Shown here in pieces: positions 23,076 to 23,682 of a stretch of DNA of 23,682 nt. Numbering within the stretch: the stretch's first letter is position 1; every line of letters begins with the position of its first letter. The translations under genes and the position numbers were made by a program. Source of the stretch: Thiopontia sp964344135 (GTDB lineage Bacteria > Pseudomonadota > Gammaproteobacteria > GCF-002020875); the NCBI GenBank assembly GCA_964344135.1, contig CAYFMF010000026.1, positions 1-23,682 on the forward strand, given 5' to 3'. The notes beneath the pieces were generated by a model, which did not search any database, was not told the origin of the DNA, and saw nothing but the letters and a program-made list of their open reading frames with translations.

Positions 23076-23660
23076 ATGAGAGCCAGCGAACTTCGAAAGA
23101 AGATCCGCAACAGAAGACATGCCCTGCCGGAGTCGCTGCGTCAACAACATGCCGAACAGCTATTTGGACATGTTGTAATCCACCCCCTTTTCCAGAACAG
23201 TCGCCGTATCGCGGGGTTTGTCGCCAGTGATGGGGAACAGGATCCGGAACTGATCCTGGATCGTGCCATTGAACAGCGCCACGACTGCTTCCTGCCGGTA
23301 CTGAACCGGCTTCACGGAAATCGGCTCTGGTTTGCCCCGCTCCATGACGGGGATCCACAGACGCTGAACCGCTACGGAATTCCAGAGCCCGACCTCTTCC
23401 CCCCAAAACCGGCACCCGTCTGGACACTTGATCTTGTCCTCACCCCGCTGGTTGCGTTTGATCGATCGGGTGGGCGTATCGGAATGGGGGGCGGGTATTA
23501 TGACCGCACCTTTTCATACCCCAGACGATCCAGTAACCGAAAGCGCCCCTTTCTGCTGGGGATTGCCCATGCATTTCAGGAGGTGGCCCATATCAAGAGA
23601 GAGCCCTGGGACATCCCGCTGGATGGTGTGGCAACCGAAAATGGAATTATTATTTTTTGA
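23076..23660 (+). CDS. fau: 5-formyltetrahydrofolate cyclo-ligase
   Basis: ATP-dependent conversion of 5-formyl-THF to 5,10-methenyl-THF, recycling an inhibitory folate. The 194-residue protein starts MRASELRKKIRNRRHAL and carries the signature LVLTPLVAFDRSGGRIGMGGGYYDRTF, with GMGGGYYDR at residues 136-144 lining the nucleotide/folate site. It ends PWDIPLDGVATENGIIIF, as usual. No Shine-Dalgarno is visible (CCCCTCCCATC before the ATG), in line with the gene being read from the 3' part of a 6S precursor transcript as in E. coli (ygfA/fau). Confidence 0.94.
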   Translation: MRASELRKKIRNRRHALPESLRQQHAEQLFGHVVIHPLFQNSRRIAGFVASDGEQDPELILDRAIEQRHDCFLPVLNRLHGNRLWFAPLHDGDPQTLNRYGIPEPDLFPPKPAPVWTLDLVLTPLVAFDRSGGRIGMGGGYYDRTFSYPRRSSNRKRPFLLGIAHAFQEVAHIKREPWDIPLDGVATENGIIIF

Positions 23661-23682
23661 TCCAAACCAATAACAAAATTAA

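Noticed and set aside
22822..23079. 85-residue plus-strand open frame
   Set aside because: Covers the 6S RNA; no protein features or ribosome-binding site, and the RNA structure explains the sequence.
1..23682. Mobile elements, CRISPR, tRNA or rRNA, defence genes
   Set aside because: No transposase, integrase, direct-repeat array, cloverleaf or rRNA segment was seen; gene order is compact and conserved.

Overview
The window is a dense, ordinary-looking chromosomal segment of a gammaproteobacterium at moderate-to-high GC. The assignment rests on gene content: BamC, GcvR, a fused single-chain PurL, YgfB, EfpL, EttA, and a zapA - 6S RNA - 5-formyl-THF cyclo-ligase cluster. The glycine decarboxylase is split into two subunits (GcvPA/GcvPB), unlike the single GcvP of enteric bacteria. 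This would fit an environmental lineage such as Chromatiales or a relative, but no marker here fixes the order. I see no mobile element, CRISPR array, tRNA, rRNA or phage gene, and no broken gene.

Layout. 1-2516 (+): two translation factors, ettA and efpL. 2527-3846 (-): DAHP synthase followed by a displaced yidD. 3940-11497 (-): a closely packed run dapA - bamC - MBL-fold hydrolase - purL - SDR oxidoreductase, with 4-base start/stop overlaps at dapA/bamC and, on the chosen start, at purL/SDR. 11587-12141 (+): gcvR, divergent from dapA and convergent with perM. 12134-13529 (-): a 114-residue protein of unknown function overlapping a PerM/AI-2E family permease. 13579-14481 (-): a LysR-type regulator. 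14676-20021 (-): the glycine-cleavage operon gcvT-gcvH-gcvPA-gcvPB, followed one base later by a PfkB-family (adenosine kinase-like) kinase, all preceded by a tandem glycine riboswitch (about 20080-20245). 20288-22189 (-): pepP and ygfB. 22285-23660 (+): a ZapB-like coiled-coil gene, zapA, 6S RNA (ssrS) and 5-formyltetrahydrofolate cyclo-ligase.

How the parts work together. One-carbon metabolism dominates the right half. The glycine cleavage genes release methylene-THF and are probably switched on by glycine through the riboswitch. A GcvR-type ACT-domain repressor is encoded nearby. Fau recycles 5-formyl-THF, a known inhibitor of folate enzymes. PurL belongs to purine synthesis, a consumer of folate one-carbon units. 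The left half concerns translation at the ribosomal E site (EttA, EfpL), aromatic and lysine/cell-wall precursors (AroG, DapA) and envelope assembly (BamC, YidD).

The most interesting signals are regulatory rather than new proteins. A 9-base copy of the aptamer-2 P1 strand overlaps the gcvT ribosome-binding region. Good -10 boxes place the predicted transcript starts of gcvR and of the zapB-like gene almost on their start codons. A structurally convincing 6S RNA is present. ubiH/ubiI, which lie between pepP and gcvT in E. coli, are absent here. I did not find a previously undescribed multi-gene system.
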